A DNA stretch of 14,119 nucleotides from Desulfobacteraceae bacterium. Lineage in GTDB: Bacteria > Desulfobacterota > Desulfobacteria > Desulfobacterales > SURF-7. Where the stretch lies: the NCBI GenBank assembly GCA_030618925.1, contig JAUXCK010000022.1, positions 1-14,119 of the forward strand. The letters run 5' to 3'. A program made the position numbers and the translations under genes. The notes under the pieces are model-generated. The model saw nothing but the letters and a program-made list of their open reading frames with translations. It had not been told where the DNA came from and ran no database searches. Below, piece by piece: positions 13,282 to 14,119 of this stretch (position 1 is the stretch's first letter; the number at the start of each line of letters is the position of its first letter).

Positions 13282-14091
13282 TCAACTCTCACTGTCTCTT
13301 AAAAACGGTTTGGCTGCATCAAAAATCATATCAGCAGTGATCCTTGTCATGCACCGGTGATCTGTCGGACAATCCTTGTTGCGGCACGGGGCGCATGAGG
13401 TGGACACGCGAATGATCCGGCTGTTTGGATTGCTGGGCCCGGTGGCTTTGTAGTGGGTTGGGCCGATAATGGCAATCTGCGGTGTGTCGAGGGCAGCAGC
13501 CACATGCATCAGCCCGGAGTCATTTGTTATCAATAAACTGCAGCGTTCAATCAGGGCGATCACTTCCCTCAGGGTTGTCTGGCCGCAGAGATTAACAGCC
13601 CGGTTCCCTGCTGAATCAGCGATTTTCTGCCCGAGTGCCCTGTCTCCCGCTGTGCCGAAAATAACGACCCGAACCCCTGGTATGCCGGTCAGCAGTTTAC
13701 ACAATACTGCAAATCGGTCAGGGAGCCAGCGCTTTGCAGTGCCGCCTTCTGCACCTGGATTTATCCCCACGAGCAGTTTTTTCTTCGTGATCTGGTGCTG
13801 CGTCAGTAAATGGTCTGCTGATCGGCGCTCATCATTCGTCACATTTAACGTTAGCTCCCTGCCGTCTGTCTGCAGGGCGGCGCCTTTGAGAATACCGATG
13901 TAGTAGTCAATCATGTGGCCCTGTTTGAGCGCAGGGTCCAGACGAATGCCATGGGTGAGCAACAGGCGCCGGCCGTCGGTGTTGTACCCAAGCCTGTTGG
14001 GAATCCGTGCCAAAAATGACAAGAGGGCTGCTTCAAATGCGTTCTGCATGAGGATGGCAAGATCGAATCCATAAAGTCGGATCGTAGCCAT
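13282..14091 (-). CDS. waaF: Heptosyltransferase II-like (GT9), N-terminally truncated or interrupted
   Basis: The 269 readable residues match the ADP-heptose:LPS heptosyltransferase II family from its middle on: FDLAILMQNAFEAALLSFLA (9-28), RLGYNTDGRRLLLTHGIRLD, GINPGAEGGTAKRWLPDRFA, LITNDSGLMHVAAAL, and a C-terminal cysteine group (Cys233, 236, 241, 247). The family's first 65-75 residues, including the L-G-D motif that carries the catalytic Asp, are absent. The reading frame remains plausible upstream of the ATG for eight codons (to 14115) and then meets an in-frame TAA at 14116-14118, one base from the window edge. No ribosome binding site precedes the ATG. This looks like a longer gene broken by a stop or frameshift, or a genuine short form; the upstream DNA is needed. 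The donor half is intact. It lies 5 bp before the downstream GT9 gene. Confidence 0.75.
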   Translation of the reverse strand: MATIRLYGFDLAILMQNAFEAALLSFLARIPNRLGYNTDGRRLLLTHGIRLDPALKQGHMIDYYIGILKGAALQTDGRELTLNVTNDERRSADHLLTQHQITKKKLLVGINPGAEGGTAKRWLPDRFAVLCKLLTGIPGVRVVIFGTAGDRALGQKIADSAGNRAVNLCGQTTLREVIALIERCSLLITNDSGLMHVAAALDTPQIAIIGPTHYKATGPSNPNSRIIRVSTSCAPCRNKDCPTDHRCMTRITADMIFDAAKPFLRDSES

Positions 14092-14119
14092 GTCGTTCTG
14101 TGAGCCAAGGAGTTGTTAC

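Overview
The window comes from a Gram-negative bacterium that makes lipopolysaccharide: it encodes WaaA, HldE and two GT9 heptosyltransferases. Anaerobic-type electron-transfer flavoprotein genes, a crotonase-family enzyme, a glucosyl-3-phosphoglycerate synthase and a PspA/PspC pair, together with moderate GC and AT-rich intergenic DNA, fit a Desulfobacterota (Desulfobacterales-like) sulfate reducer. That lineage is an inference from gene content; no marker gene is present.

Layout. (1) 1-1418, plus strand: an AT-rich leader with a good sigma-54 (-24/-12) promoter, then pspA and pspC, an envelope-stress module without a recognisable pspB. (2) 1445-4237, minus strand: a tight run moaA, etfB, etfA, which couples a molybdenum-cofactor gene to an electron-transfer flavoprotein. 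(3) 4483-5259, plus strand: a lone crotonase-family gene, divergent from moaA, which lacks both hydratase glutamates but keeps a PaaG-like aspartate. (4) 5267-7397, minus strand: an M20-fold metallohydrolase-like gene overlapping gpgS by 20 bp. The M20-like protein has lost the usual Glu-Glu pair. (5) 7692-11438, plus strand: a 78-residue unknown protein, waaA (Kdo transferase), hldE (ADP-heptose synthesis) and a PAP2 membrane phosphatase. (6) 11424-14091, minus strand: a GT9 heptosyltransferase lacking its N-terminal part with an in-frame stop just upstream, a second GT9 heptosyltransferase, and a GT2 glycosyltransferase, running head-on into region 5.

Regions 5 and 6 together form an inner-core LPS locus. 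HldE makes ADP-heptose, WaaA adds Kdo to lipid A, the GT9 enzymes add heptose, the GT2 enzyme probably extends the core, and the PAP2 enzyme may act on a lipid phosphate. Regions 1 and 4 suggest coping with membrane damage and osmotic stress. The least explained items are the gpgS/degenerate-M20 pair, the isomerase-type crotonase, the small protein before waaA, and the interrupted heptosyltransferase at the right edge. I found no RNA genes, insertion sequences, CRISPR arrays or clear rho-independent terminators.
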